Source: JANQRZ01 sp965214485 (GTDB lineage: Bacteria; Bacteroidota; Rhodothermia; Rhodothermales; JANQRZ01). From it: a stretch of DNA of 64,000 nucleotides. The position numbers and the translations under genes were made by a program. The notes under the pieces were generated by a model. That model had not been told where the DNA came from. It did not search any database and worked only from the letters and a program-made list of their open reading frames with translations. Positions 40,219-48,387 of the stretch are shown here, in pieces. How positions within the stretch are numbered: position 1 is the stretch's first letter; every line of letters begins with the position of its first letter. The stretch is taken from assembly GCA_965214485.1 (NCBI GenBank), contig CBDCBW010000015.1, forward strand, positions 1 to 64,000, read 5' to 3'.

Positions 40219-41607
40219 ATGATTCGCTCTACGCTTCTGCTCGCGGCTCTCCTCCTCGCGGCCCTCCTCGCTGGGTGCGAGCGCCCGTTCGTCGAGCCCG
40301 AGGCACCGACGGTCGAGCTGCTCGGCGAGCTCGACCTGTCCGTCGTCCGCACCGAGGCTCGGCTGCCGCTCGCGTTCCGGGCCTCGTCGCCGGTTTCGCA
40401 GGTCACCCGGGTCGAGGTCAACGGGATGCCGGCGACCTTCGTCCGGGAGGGGGACGTCTTCCTGGACACGCTCCGGCTGGAGCAGGGCCTCAACCGGATC
40501 GAGGTCGAAGCCTTCGACGGCATGGGGACGGTCGGCGGCGACACGCTCTTCGCGGTCTACCTCCCGTTTCAGTTCGCCTCGCTCGCGGTGGCGCGCTGGC
40601 CGGAGCCGGTCGGCGGGCACACGGCGACGGCGCTGACCGATGGGACGATCCTCCTGACGGGCGGTGCCGCGGGGCTGAGCTCCCCGGCCCGCAACGCCGC
40701 GCTGCGCCTCGACCCGGCGACCTTCACGTTCACCCCGCTCGGCGCGCCGATGCGGGCGGCGCGCACCGGCCACGCCGCCGCGCTGCTCCCCGACGGGCGC
40801 GTGCTCCTCACCGGCGGCAGCACGGTCGTGACCCCGGCTGAGGCGGAGGACTTCGTGACGACGCTGGAGCTGTTCGATCCGGCGACGGAGGCGTTCGCAG
40901 AGGTCCCGCTCGTGGCTGCCGACGGCGGGGCGGCGGCTCCGGTGGCGCGGGCCGGGCACACCGTCGCCGTTTTGCAGGGCGGCGACGGAAGCGTGTCGGT
41001 CTACCTCTACGGCGGGACGGCGAACCTCGGCACGGCGGAGGCACCCCGGCTCGGGCCGTCGCCGTTCATGCGGCGGCTCGTGTTCGAGGACGGGGCGGGC
41101 GGCCCCCGCCTCGTCGCTCCGAACCGCTCGGAGGGGTTCCGCTTCGCGGCGACGGCGGGGCACACGCAGACCGCCCTCACGGAGGTCGGGGCCGACGGGT
41201 TCGGCCGCTACCTCGTCGCCGGGACCTCGGACCCGGCAGACCTCGAACCGCCGCTGCCGTTCGAGCTAGTGTTCCGCAGCGGGTCTCTCGACAGCCGGCG
41301 CGTCGAGCCGATGGACACCCCGCGCGTGGACCACGCCGCCGCCCTGCTCTCTCCGCTCGAAGACCTCGTGCTCGTCACCGGCGGGTCCGACCGGGGCGGG
41401 CAGGCCGTGCTGGCGACGAGTGAGGTGTTCGCAGGCGAGGCCGCCCGGTTCTTCCGATTTGCAGACGCTACGCGCCTCGCCGCGCCGCGCCGGGGCCACA
41501 CTGCAACAAATCTCGGCAACGCCCGAATACTGATCGTTGGCGGGTTTTCCGCCTCGGGCGGCGCACTCGACCTGCTCGAACTCTTCACCGCACTCCCCTC
41601 TCGCTGA
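40219..41607 (+). CDS. Kelch-repeat-like lipoprotein
   Basis: A 462-residue lipoprotein (LLAGCERP, Cys20). The first ~110 residues form an Ig-like beta domain (VTRVEVNGMPATFVREGDVF). The rest is a Kelch/galactose-oxidase-type beta-propeller with repeated 'GHTATALTDGTILLTGG', 'GHAAALLPDGRVLLTGGS', 'HAAALLSPLEDLVLVTGG' and 'GHTATNLGNARILIVGG' blades. No catalytic residues are evident, so a binding or structural role in the envelope is likely. It follows truA by 43 bp and precedes a tiny membrane protein by 10 bp, so the last two are probably cotranscribed. Confidence 0.78.
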   Translation: MIRSTLLLAALLLAALLAGCERPFVEPEAPTVELLGELDLSVVRTEARLPLAFRASSPVSQVTRVEVNGMPATFVREGDVFLDTLRLEQGLNRIEVEAFDGMGTVGGDTLFAVYLPFQFASLAVARWPEPVGGHTATALTDGTILLTGGAAGLSSPARNAALRLDPATFTFTPLGAPMRAARTGHAAALLPDGRVLLTGGSTVVTPAEAEDFVTTLELFDPATEAFAEVPLVAADGGAAAPVARAGHTVAVLQGGDGSVSVYLYGGTANLGTAEAPRLGPSPFMRRLVFEDGAGGPRLVAPNRSEGFRFAATAGHTQTALTEVGADGFGRYLVAGTSDPADLEPPLPFELVFRSGSLDSRRVEPMDTPRVDHAAALLSPLEDLVLVTGGSDRGGQAVLATSEVFAGEAARFFRFADATRLAAPRRGHTATNLGNARILIVGGFSASGGALDLLELFTALPSR

Positions 41608-41617
41608 GACTCTCCCG

Positions 41618-41809
41618 ATGACGCTCCAACGCATTCTCCAGGGCATCCTCGTCGTGATCGTGCTGATGGTGGCCTTCCTGCTCCTGGTCTTTCTGCTCCA
41701 GATCGGGACGTGGCTGCTCGGCAAGCTGCTGTGGCTGCTGCTGCTGCTGCTCGTCGTGGCGGCGGTCCTGCGGTTCTTCGAGCTCCTCGCCCAGAAGCGT
41801 CGCTACTGA
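41618..41809 (+). CDS. Small membrane protein of unknown function
   Basis: A 63-residue protein that is almost all membrane helix: two hydrophobic stretches (about 8-30 and 33-52) separated by GTWLLGK, ending in FFELLAQKRRY. It begins 10 nt after the Kelch lipoprotein stop and is followed by a clear terminator, which supports it as the last gene of that transcript. No family recognised. Confidence 0.65.
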   Translation: MTLQRILQGILVVIVLMVAFLLLVFLLQIGTWLLGKLLWLLLLLLVVAAVLRFFELLAQKRRY

Positions 41810-41844
41810 CCGGCGGCCCCGCCGCTTCGGGGTGCGTATGTTCC

Positions 41845-41877
41845 GGCAGCCGTCCCCTCGGGTCGGCTGCCTTTTTT
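41845..41877 (+). terminator. Rho-independent terminator
   Basis: GGCAGCCG (41845-41852) pairs with CGGCTGCC (41864-41871) and is followed by six T. It ends 18 bp before the arginine deiminase start, so that gene's promoter must overlap it. Confidence 0.92.
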
Positions 41878-41895
41878 CTCCTACTGCTTCCGCTC

Positions 41896-43221
41896 GTGAC
41901 CCAGACCGCCTCCGCCGACACCGCCTCCGCCGACACCGGCAGCGCCAGCACGGCCCCGCTGCCGGTCCACGTCTCCTCTGAGCTCGCCCGGCTCCGGCAG
42001 GTCGTCGTCCACACGCCCGGCGAGGAGATGCGCCTCGTCTCGCCGGCGAACCACGCCGAGCTGCTCTTCGACGACATCCTGTTCACCGAGCGCGCGCAGG
42101 AGGAGCACGGCGTGATGGCCCGCCTGTTCCGCGCCGTGGTGGGCGCGCCCGACGCCGTGCTCCAGCTAGCAGACCTGCTCCGCGAGACGTTCGAGCGCGA
42201 GGACGCCCGGCACGAGTTCGTCGTCCTCCTCGCCGAGCGCCTGCCGCACCGCAACTTCGAGGCGTACGAGCGCGAGCTGAAGCAGCTCGCGCCGGAGGAG
42301 CTGCTGCGCTTCGCCCTCACCGGGCAGTCCGGCCTCAAGCTCACCACGAGCCCCGTCCCGAACCTGATGTTCACGCGCGACCTCTCGGCGGTCGTCGGGG
42401 ACCACCTCATCCTCTCGCACGCGGCGACGGTGGCGCGCGCGCGCGAGAGCATCATCCTCCGCGTCATCGCCCGCCACCACCCGCGCTTCGCGGACGTGCA
42501 GGACCGGATCATCGAGCTGCCGCCTCACGTCTCGTTCGAGGGCGGCGACCTCCTCGTGGCCAGCGGCAAGGTGGTCCTCATCGGGCAGTCCGAGCGGACC
42601 TCGCTCGGCGGCGTGATGGCGATCACCGAGGCGCTCATGCAGAAAACCTCGGTCGAGCACGTGTTGATGGTCAACCTCCCGAAGGCGCGCTACTGCATGC
42701 ACCTCGACACCGTGTTCACCTTCGCCGCGCTGGGCGAGTGCGTCGTCTTCCCGCCGATCATCGAGCAGGACCGCCAGAACGTGATGCACCTGACCTCGAC
42801 CGGCGAGCCGGGCCGGTTCAACATGGAGGTGTGGCCGAACCTGAAGCCGGCGCTCGAAGCGCTCACCGGGCAGGACTTCACCTTCATCCAGTGCGGCGGC
42901 GGCGAGCTCGTCAACCAGCAGCGCGAGCAGTGGACCGACGGGGCGAACCTCTTCGCGCTCGCCCCCGGCCTCGTCGTGGGCTACGAGCGCAACCAGCACA
43001 CCTACGACGCCCTCCGCGAGCACGGCTACCACGTCGTCGAGGCGGAGAACTTCCTCAACTACCACGACGGCAACCCCATCGGCGGCGACCGCAAGGTGGC
43101 GATCCAGCTCCGGGGGCACGAACTCTCGCGCGGCCGCGGCGGCCCCCGCTGCATGACGATGCCGATCCTGCGAGCGGCGAGCGAAGAGGGGCAAACGCCG
43201 AACGGCCCACCCTTGCCTTAA
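41896..43221 (+). CDS. arcA: Arginine deiminase
   Basis: A 441-residue amidinotransferase-fold enzyme converting arginine to citrulline and ammonia. Motifs run in order: VVVHTPGEE, PNLMFTRDLSA, the catalytic His/Asp block (VSFEGGDLLV, CMHLDTVFTF) and the nucleophilic Cys in GGPRCMTMPI near the C-terminus. Length fits arcA (400-420) with a longer head. GTG 41896 is the first plausible start after the terminator; the head includes a 15-nt duplication encoding ASADT twice. No arcB, arcC or arginine transporter is adjacent, so a complete fermentation operon is not present here. Confidence 0.9.
   Translation: MTQTASADTASADTGSASTAPLPVHVSSELARLRQVVVHTPGEEMRLVSPANHAELLFDDILFTERAQEEHGVMARLFRAVVGAPDAVLQLADLLRETFEREDARHEFVVLLAERLPHRNFEAYERELKQLAPEELLRFALTGQSGLKLTTSPVPNLMFTRDLSAVVGDHLILSHAATVARARESIILRVIARHHPRFADVQDRIIELPPHVSFEGGDLLVASGKVVLIGQSERTSLGGVMAITEALMQKTSVEHVLMVNLPKARYCMHLDTVFTFAALGECVVFPPIIEQDRQNVMHLTSTGEPGRFNMEVWPNLKPALEALTGQDFTFIQCGGGELVNQQREQWTDGANLFALAPGLVVGYERNQHTYDALREHGYHVVEAENFLNYHDGNPIGGDRKVAIQLRGHELSRGRGGPRCMTMPILRAASEEGQTPNGPPLP
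41908..41937. repeat. 15-nt in-frame tandem duplication
   Basis: GCCTCCGCCGACACC at 41908 and 41923 encodes ASADT twice in the N-terminal tail of the arginine deiminase. Confidence 0.92.
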
Positions 43222-43288
43222 ACCCTGTACCTCCTCGCCTTATACCAGGTCCGGCTGAAGTGCATTGGGCCAAATGGGCACTCCCAAC

Positions 43289-43315
43289 CCCTCTCCCTAC
43301 GCCGTCGGGAGAGGG
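43289..43315. repeat. Hairpin, possible interspersed palindrome or terminator
   Basis: CCCTCTCCC/GGGAGAGGG forms a perfect 9-bp stem with a nine-nt loop in the 207-bp gap after arginine deiminase. A second hairpin, GGGATTTGAT/ATCGAGCCC, which closes using G-U pairs, lies about 60 nt on. CTCTCCC...GGGAGAGG palindromes of this sort occur between genes in many GC-rich genomes. Confidence 0.5.
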
Positions 43316-43428
43316 CCGGGGGGAGGGGCCGCCTGAGCAATCACGCGCGGATCAAACGGATGGGGTTTGACACCCCGTAGGGATTTGATTCATCGAGCCC
43401 CTGCCTTGCTGTCCCTCACCTCTCCCCG

Positions 43429-43938
43429 ATGTCCCTGAACTCTCTTCTCGACGCGGACCGGCGGTGGATGCAGCAGGCCTTCGGCGAGGCCGAGCGGGCG
43501 TTCGAGGAAAACGAGGTGCCGGTCGGCGCGGTCGTGGTGCAGGGCGGCGTGCTCGTCGGGCGCGGACGCAACGCGGTCGAGCGGCTCGGCGACCCGACGG
43601 CGCACGCGGAAATCCTCGCCGTCTCCGCCGCGTGCGAAACCCTGGGCTCGAAGTTTCTGGACGGCTGCACGCTCTACGTCACGCTTGAGCCGTGCCCGAT
43701 GTGCGCGGGCGCGCTCGTCCTCGCCCGCCTGCGAAAGCTCGTTTTCGGCGCGTTCGACGAGAAGCTCGGCGCGGCCTCGACGCTCTATTCGATCCCGCAG
43801 GACCCGCGCCTAAACCACCAAGTCGAGGTGGTCTCCGGGGTCGAGGCCGAGCGCTCGGCGGAGCTGCTGTGGGCGTTCTTCCGGCAGCGACGCCGCACCG
43901 CGACGCGGGGGCCGGACGGCGGCGAAACAGCCCCGTAG
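43429..43938 (+). CDS. tadA: tRNA-specific adenosine deaminase
   Basis: A 169-residue zinc deaminase that converts the wobble adenosine of tRNA-Arg to inosine. The zinc/catalytic motif HAEI (DPTAHAEILAV) and PCPMCAGALV are intact, with ARLRKLVFGAFDEKLGA and the C-terminal ELLWAFFRQRR helix as in TadA. Length is typical. ypdA follows 20 bp after the stop on the same strand. Confidence 0.94.
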   Translation: MSLNSLLDADRRWMQQAFGEAERAFEENEVPVGAVVVQGGVLVGRGRNAVERLGDPTAHAEILAVSAACETLGSKFLDGCTLYVTLEPCPMCAGALVLARLRKLVFGAFDEKLGAASTLYSIPQDPRLNHQVEVVSGVEAERSAELLWAFFRQRRRTATRGPDGGETAP

Positions 43939-43958
43939 CCCGGTCGTTCGAGTGCGCT

Positions 43959-44990
43959 ATGGAATCTCCCCAAACAGAACCGGCGCGCACGGCAGAGCCC
44001 ACGCGCGACGTAGTCATCGTCGGGGCCGGTCCGATTGGGCTGGCGTGCGCCGTCGAGGCGAAGCACGCGGGGCTGGGCGCGCTCGTCGTCGAGAAAGGCG
44101 CGCTGACGAACTCGCTCCTCGGCTATCCGACGGGGATGGAGTTCTTCTCGACGCCGGACCTGATCGAGATCGGCGGCTACCCGCTCATCGCGCGCGGCTA
44201 CAAACCGCTCCGCGAAGAAGCCCTCGACTACTACCGCCGCGTAGCCGAAGTCGAGACCCTCGACGTGCGGCTGTACGAGCGCGTCCTCCGCGTCGACGGC
44301 GAGGCCGGGGCGTTCACGGTGGTGACGGACGAGGGGGCCTACCCGTGCCGCGCCGTCGTGGTGGCGACGGGGTTCTACGACATCCCGAACCTGATGGGCG
44401 TGCCGGGCGAGGAGCTGGGCAAGGTCTCGCACTACTACAAAGAGCCGTACCCGTTCAGCGGGCAGCGCCTTGCGATCGTCGGAGCCAAGAACTCCGCGGC
44501 CCTCGCTGCGCTCGACTGCCTCCGCCACGGGGCCGAAGTCACGATGGTGATGCGCGGCCCCGAGGTCGGGCCGAGCGTGAAATACTGGATCCGCCCGAAC
44601 CTCGTCAACCGGATCGAGGACGGCAGCATCACGGCCTACTTCGACACGACCGTCGAGGCCATCCGCCCGCACTCGCTGCTCCTCGCTACGCCCGACGGCG
44701 AGCGCGCGATCGCCAACGACTGGGTGCTCGCCCTCACCGGCTACCGCCCGAACTACCCGCTGCTCGAACGCCTCGGCATCGCCTTCACGGGGCCAAGCCG
44801 CAAGCCGGTCTACGACCCCGAGACGATGGAGACGAACCGGCCCGGCTTGTTCCTCGCCGGCACCGTCTGCGGCGGCCTCAACACGAGCGAGTGGTTCATC
44901 GAGAACGGCCGCGTCCACGCCCGGCAGATCATGCAGCACTTGGCGGAGCGTGAGCCGGTGGTGGCTGAGGCGCAGAACGAGATTCTGTAG
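43959..44990 (+). CDS. ypdA: YpdA family putative bacillithiol disulfide reductase
   Basis: A 343-residue FAD/NAD(P)-dependent flavoprotein. The FAD site is VVIVGAGPIGLACAVEAK, followed by the family block YPTGMEFFSTPDLIEIGG, an NAD(P)-binding LAIVGAKNSAALAALD and the C-terminal FAD clamp LFLAGTVCGG. No CxxC pair is present, as expected for YpdA, which reduces oxidised bacillithiol using NADPH in Firmicutes. Occurrence here suggests bacillithiol or a related thiol in this organism (inference). The stop lies in the first copy of a 12-nt duplication (CGAGATTCTGTA at 44978 and 44997). Confidence 0.92.
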   Translation: MESPQTEPARTAEPTRDVVIVGAGPIGLACAVEAKHAGLGALVVEKGALTNSLLGYPTGMEFFSTPDLIEIGGYPLIARGYKPLREEALDYYRRVAEVETLDVRLYERVLRVDGEAGAFTVVTDEGAYPCRAVVVATGFYDIPNLMGVPGEELGKVSHYYKEPYPFSGQRLAIVGAKNSAALAALDCLRHGAEVTMVMRGPEVGPSVKYWIRPNLVNRIEDGSITAYFDTTVEAIRPHSLLLATPDGERAIANDWVLALTGYRPNYPLLERLGIAFTGPSRKPVYDPETMETNRPGLFLAGTVCGGLNTSEWFIENGRVHARQIMQHLAEREPVVAEAQNEIL

Positions 44991-45008
44991 AACGGGCGAG
45001 ATTCTGTA
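44978..45008. repeat. 12-nt duplication, period 19, across a stop codon
   Basis: CGAGATTCTGTA occurs at 44978 and 44997, followed by G-AACGGG and T-ACCGGG. The first copy contains the ypdA stop codon. Confidence 0.85.
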
Positions 45009-45051
45009 TACCGGGAGGGTGCTCGCAGCAGTGCATTAGAGCGAAGCATCC

Positions 45052-47238
45052 TCACCCTCCCCGCAGCGCGTCCAGCACCTGCCGCGCGGTGGCCTGTCCG
45101 GGGTCGAGCGAGAGCGCCCGCTCGGCATAGCGCTGCGCCTCGGCGGGGTTGCCGAGTTGGAGATGGGCTGCCGCGAGACTCGCTGCGACGTCCGCGCGGC
45201 CCGGCGCGGCCGCAGCAGCACGACCGAGCGTCTCGGCAGCCTCCGGGAAGGCCCCCCGCTGGAGGTGATAGGTCCCGAGGTTGCTGAGCGCGTTCGCGTC
45301 GTCCGGCCCGGCGGCAACGGCCCGGCGGAACAGCGCCCCGGCGGCCTCTTCGTCGCCCCCGCTCGCCCGCACGATGCCGAGGTTGACGAGCGCGTCCACG
45401 TAGTCCGGCTGGAGGTGGATAGCCTCTTCGAGATGCTGCACGGCGTCGCCCGCAGTTCGTCCGAGGCGGAGAAGCGCCGTGCCGAGGTTGTAGTGCGCCG
45501 TCGCCAGCCAGGGGTCATGGTCGAGGGCCGTGCGGTACTCGCGGACGGCGGCCTCCGTGCGGCCCTGCGTTTCGAGGAAGCGCCCGTAGTTCACGCGCAC
45601 GTCGGCGAGGGCGGGCTGCACGGCGAGGGCCTCGCGGTAGAGCCGCTCGATCTCCGCAGGCGAGCCCTGGGTAGCCTCGTAGGCTTGGGCGAGCGCGTTG
45701 AGCCGCTCGGGCACGCCCGGCTTGAGGCGGATGGACTCCTGCAGCGCAGGGATCGCCCGCCGGACCTGCCCGCGTTGCATCCGGGCGAACCCGAGCAGGT
45801 AGTGCCCCTCGCTGAGGTGCGGCGCGTCCAGGAGGGACCGCTCCAGCGCGGCGATGCCTTTCCCGAGCGCCTCCCCGTCACCGTGCTGCCGCCCGTAGAT
45901 GACGTACGCCATCCCCTCGTACACGGCCCCTTCCGCGCCCGACGCGTCGCGCGTAAAGTAGCTCGTCATCTCAGCCCCGCCTTCCGCCTCCGCGACGGCC
46001 GTCACCCGGTCCTCGGCGCGGACGACGCGGATGTAATGGTCCGTGAACGACGAGTGCGGCGCGTCCTCGGCCTCGACCTTCGGCATGTGGCACGCGAAGC
46101 AGTTGGCTTCGGGCGTGTGCTGCGCCCGGAGCTCCGGCGTCGGCATCGCGGCCTGGAGCGGCGCGCTGTCGTGACAGTCCTGACAGGTCGCGTTGAAATA
46201 GGCGGGGCCTCTGTCCCGAAACCCCTCGTGCGGATCGTGGCAGGTCGTGCAGTCCAGCGCCCTCGACTCGGTGAAGCAGGGGCTTTGCTTCATCCGGTCG
46301 GCGTGGGAGATTACGCTGATGGTGCCGGGCTGCGTGGCTTCGAGGTCGAAGTGGGCCACGTGGGCTGCGAGGGGTTGCGAGGGGACGTAGCCGAAGGGCT
46401 CCTCCCCTTCCCGCAGAATCGAGACGGTACCGTTGAGATGGCACTGCTGGCACACGTCGAGCCGCAGGTCGAGGCTGAGGTGCGCCGGGTTGACGATCGT
46501 GTAATCGACGGAGTCGCTCGGCTCCGGGTCGGCGAGGCGGGCTTCGACGTGGAGCGCCCCCGGCCCGTGGCACCGCTCGCACCCGATGCCTTCGGCTATC
46601 GACGCATACGCGCCCTCGACGAACGGGACCGGCTCGGAGACCCCGTTGTGACAGGCCATGCATCGCGAGGGAATCGCCCGGTCGAACCGGGCGTTGGACG
46701 CGCGGTAGCCGGGGCTGAAGTCCCACCGGCCTGCCCCCCCCTCGGCCTGCGTGTACCACGTCAGCGGAAGCTCGTAGTACGTGCTGTCCTGCCGCGTGAG
46801 GTAGGTCCGCGCCGCCGTCCCGCTCCCGACGACGAAGTCCATCTGCCGGACCAGCCGGTGCGTCTTCCAACCGCCCGCCGTGCGCCGAAACTCTTCCTGG
46901 TAGAACGCGCCGCCGCGCTCGTAGGCGGTGTAGGTGAGTCCGCTCGCCTCGTGGTAGAGCTCGACCCCCTCGAAGTCCTCGACGGCGCGCTCCGGCGTAA
47001 GCGCGTAGAGCGACTGCGCCATGCCGTGCCCTTGGTAGCTCGCGTAGAGGTCCTCGTGGCAGGACGCACACGCCGCATCGCCGACGTACCTGCCCCCCTC
47101 GACGTTGAGGAAGCGGATGCCGTCTTCCACCTCCACGCCCTGCCGCGACTCGCCGCATCCCCCTAGCAGCACCAGGGCAAAGCTGATGAACCTCCATCGT
47201 TTCACAATCGCCGGGGCTGTGGGAACAAGCGTCGCCAT
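45052..47238 (-). CDS. Heptaheme c-type cytochrome with TPR domain, lipoprotein
   Basis: A 728-residue lipoprotein (lipobox LLGGCGES). The N-terminal ~400 residues hold seven CxxCH heme sites: CASCH, CMACH, CERCH, CQQCH, CTTCH, CQDCH and CFACH, in a cytochrome c554/OTR-like arrangement. The C-terminal part (about 440-728) is a run of TPR units (YLLGFARMQRGQ, AHYNLGTALLRLGR, ALVNLGIVRASGG, ALSNLGTYHLQRG, ASLAAAHLQLGN). It is the last gene of the four-gene minus-strand operon headed by the TonB receptor. Electron transfer at the cell surface or outer periplasm is likely, with TPRs for partner binding; donor and acceptor are unknown. Confidence 0.88.
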   Translation of the reverse strand: MATLVPTAPAIVKRWRFISFALVLLGGCGESRQGVEVEDGIRFLNVEGGRYVGDAACASCHEDLYASYQGHGMAQSLYALTPERAVEDFEGVELYHEASGLTYTAYERGGAFYQEEFRRTAGGWKTHRLVRQMDFVVGSGTAARTYLTRQDSTYYELPLTWYTQAEGGAGRWDFSPGYRASNARFDRAIPSRCMACHNGVSEPVPFVEGAYASIAEGIGCERCHGPGALHVEARLADPEPSDSVDYTIVNPAHLSLDLRLDVCQQCHLNGTVSILREGEEPFGYVPSQPLAAHVAHFDLEATQPGTISVISHADRMKQSPCFTESRALDCTTCHDPHEGFRDRGPAYFNATCQDCHDSAPLQAAMPTPELRAQHTPEANCFACHMPKVEAEDAPHSSFTDHYIRVVRAEDRVTAVAEAEGGAEMTSYFTRDASGAEGAVYEGMAYVIYGRQHGDGEALGKGIAALERSLLDAPHLSEGHYLLGFARMQRGQVRRAIPALQESIRLKPGVPERLNALAQAYEATQGSPAEIERLYREALAVQPALADVRVNYGRFLETQGRTEAAVREYRTALDHDPWLATAHYNLGTALLRLGRTAGDAVQHLEEAIHLQPDYVDALVNLGIVRASGGDEEAAGALFRRAVAAGPDDANALSNLGTYHLQRGAFPEAAETLGRAAAAAPGRADVAASLAAAHLQLGNPAEAQRYAERALSLDPGQATARQVLDALRGG

Positions 47239-47294
47239 AGAAACGGGGCAGACCGCGTGCGCAGCCTGCCCCGTTCGCTTGTCGTATGGGTCGT

Positions 47295-48332
47295 CTAGAA
47301 CGTGAACCCTACGGTGAACAGGTTGACGCCGCTGAAGAATTCGGTCGCCCGGTACGCGTAGTCCAGGCCGAGGCCGACGCCGGAGTAGGCTAGGTTCAGG
47401 CCGGCCCCGACGTTCCACCCCTGATAGAACGAAGCGTCCAGTTCACTCGTGATCTCGGCACCGCCGCGCACGTAGAACAGGTTGGCGTAGCCGGCTTCGA
47501 GACCGAAGGCGTATTGGTCCAGGTCATAGGCCCGCGAGCGGAAGTTGGCGAGGGCTGTCACGGAGACGTCACCGGCGAACTGACGCGTGTAAGTGGCTCC
47601 GAAGTTGAGCAGCGAGGGCAGCTCGGAATCGAGCGCGCTGATCTCCGACGGGACCGTGTTGTTCCCCTCGCCGGTTGGAGAAGAGGACGACAGACCGGTA
47701 CCGCCGAAGCTCATCGCAGGACCGAAGTTCTTCAAGCTGACCCCGAAGCGCAGCCCGCTCTCGCCGACGACGTACGTCATCCCTGCGTCCACGGCGATGC
47801 CGGAGGCGTTCATGTCGTCGATGCTCTCGTTCATGCCCTTCACCGTGAAGCCCGCAGCGATGCGGTCGGTGAACTGCCGGGCGAACGTGGCCCCGAGCAC
47901 GACGTTCGTCGCGTCGAAGGTGCGGTTCGAGAGCTCGGGGGCGTCCTCGGTCTGGAGCGGGATGTCTCCGAAGTCCCAGAACGACACGGTGAAGGCCACG
48001 TTGTTGGCCCCGAAGCGCTGTGCCACACCGAAGTAGTTGACGCCGACATCGGCGACGTACTCCATGCGGCTGAACTGGGCGTTCGTGCCGGGGTTGATCA
48101 TGAGGGCGGCAGGGTTGGCCTGGAGGGCTTCGACGCCGCTCAGGTTTGCCGCCCCGCCGGTGAGGGTGCTGCCGAGCGCGGCCGTGCGCGCCGTCAGCGG
48201 GATGAGCAGATACTCGGCGGCGGCGGTGCCTGCGCGGTCGTCGCCTTGGACGTCTTGGGCGACGGCTGTCGTACCCCAAGTCCCTCCAAGCACAACCAGC
48301 AGGACGAGGTGGATCAAGACCTTGTTCTTCAT
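47295..48332 (-). CDS. PorV/PorQ family outer-membrane beta-barrel protein
   Basis: A 345-residue protein with signal peptide (LVLLVVLGGTWGTTAVAQ). It has the family's opening EYLLIPLTARTAALGSTLTG, the early NPAALMINPGTNAQFS, and FadL-like amphipathic strands to a terminal aromatic residue (LFTVGFTF). PorV shuttles type IX secretion substrates to the attachment complex. This organism has several sorting-domain proteins in the window, which fits. Many paralogues exist in such genomes, so this could instead be specific to the 1184-residue protein encoded upstream. Gap to that gene is 55 nt; gap to the cytochrome is 56 nt. Confidence 0.85.
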   Translation of the reverse strand: MKNKVLIHLVLLVVLGGTWGTTAVAQDVQGDDRAGTAAAEYLLIPLTARTAALGSTLTGGAANLSGVEALQANPAALMINPGTNAQFSRMEYVADVGVNYFGVAQRFGANNVAFTVSFWDFGDIPLQTEDAPELSNRTFDATNVVLGATFARQFTDRIAAGFTVKGMNESIDDMNASGIAVDAGMTYVVGESGLRFGVSLKNFGPAMSFGGTGLSSSSPTGEGNNTVPSEISALDSELPSLLNFGATYTRQFAGDVSVTALANFRSRAYDLDQYAFGLEAGYANLFYVRGGAEITSELDASFYQGWNVGAGLNLAYSGVGLGLDYAYRATEFFSGVNLFTVGFTF

Positions 48333-48387
48333 TGGTTCCTCCGTGTTCGGGATTCGTTCGCGGGAGCGCGGGCTGCTGGAGCGCTGT

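Noticed and set aside
41896..43221. An arginine deiminase operon
   Set aside because: No arcB, arcC or arcD neighbour; next genes are tadA and ypdA after a 207-bp gap with hairpins.
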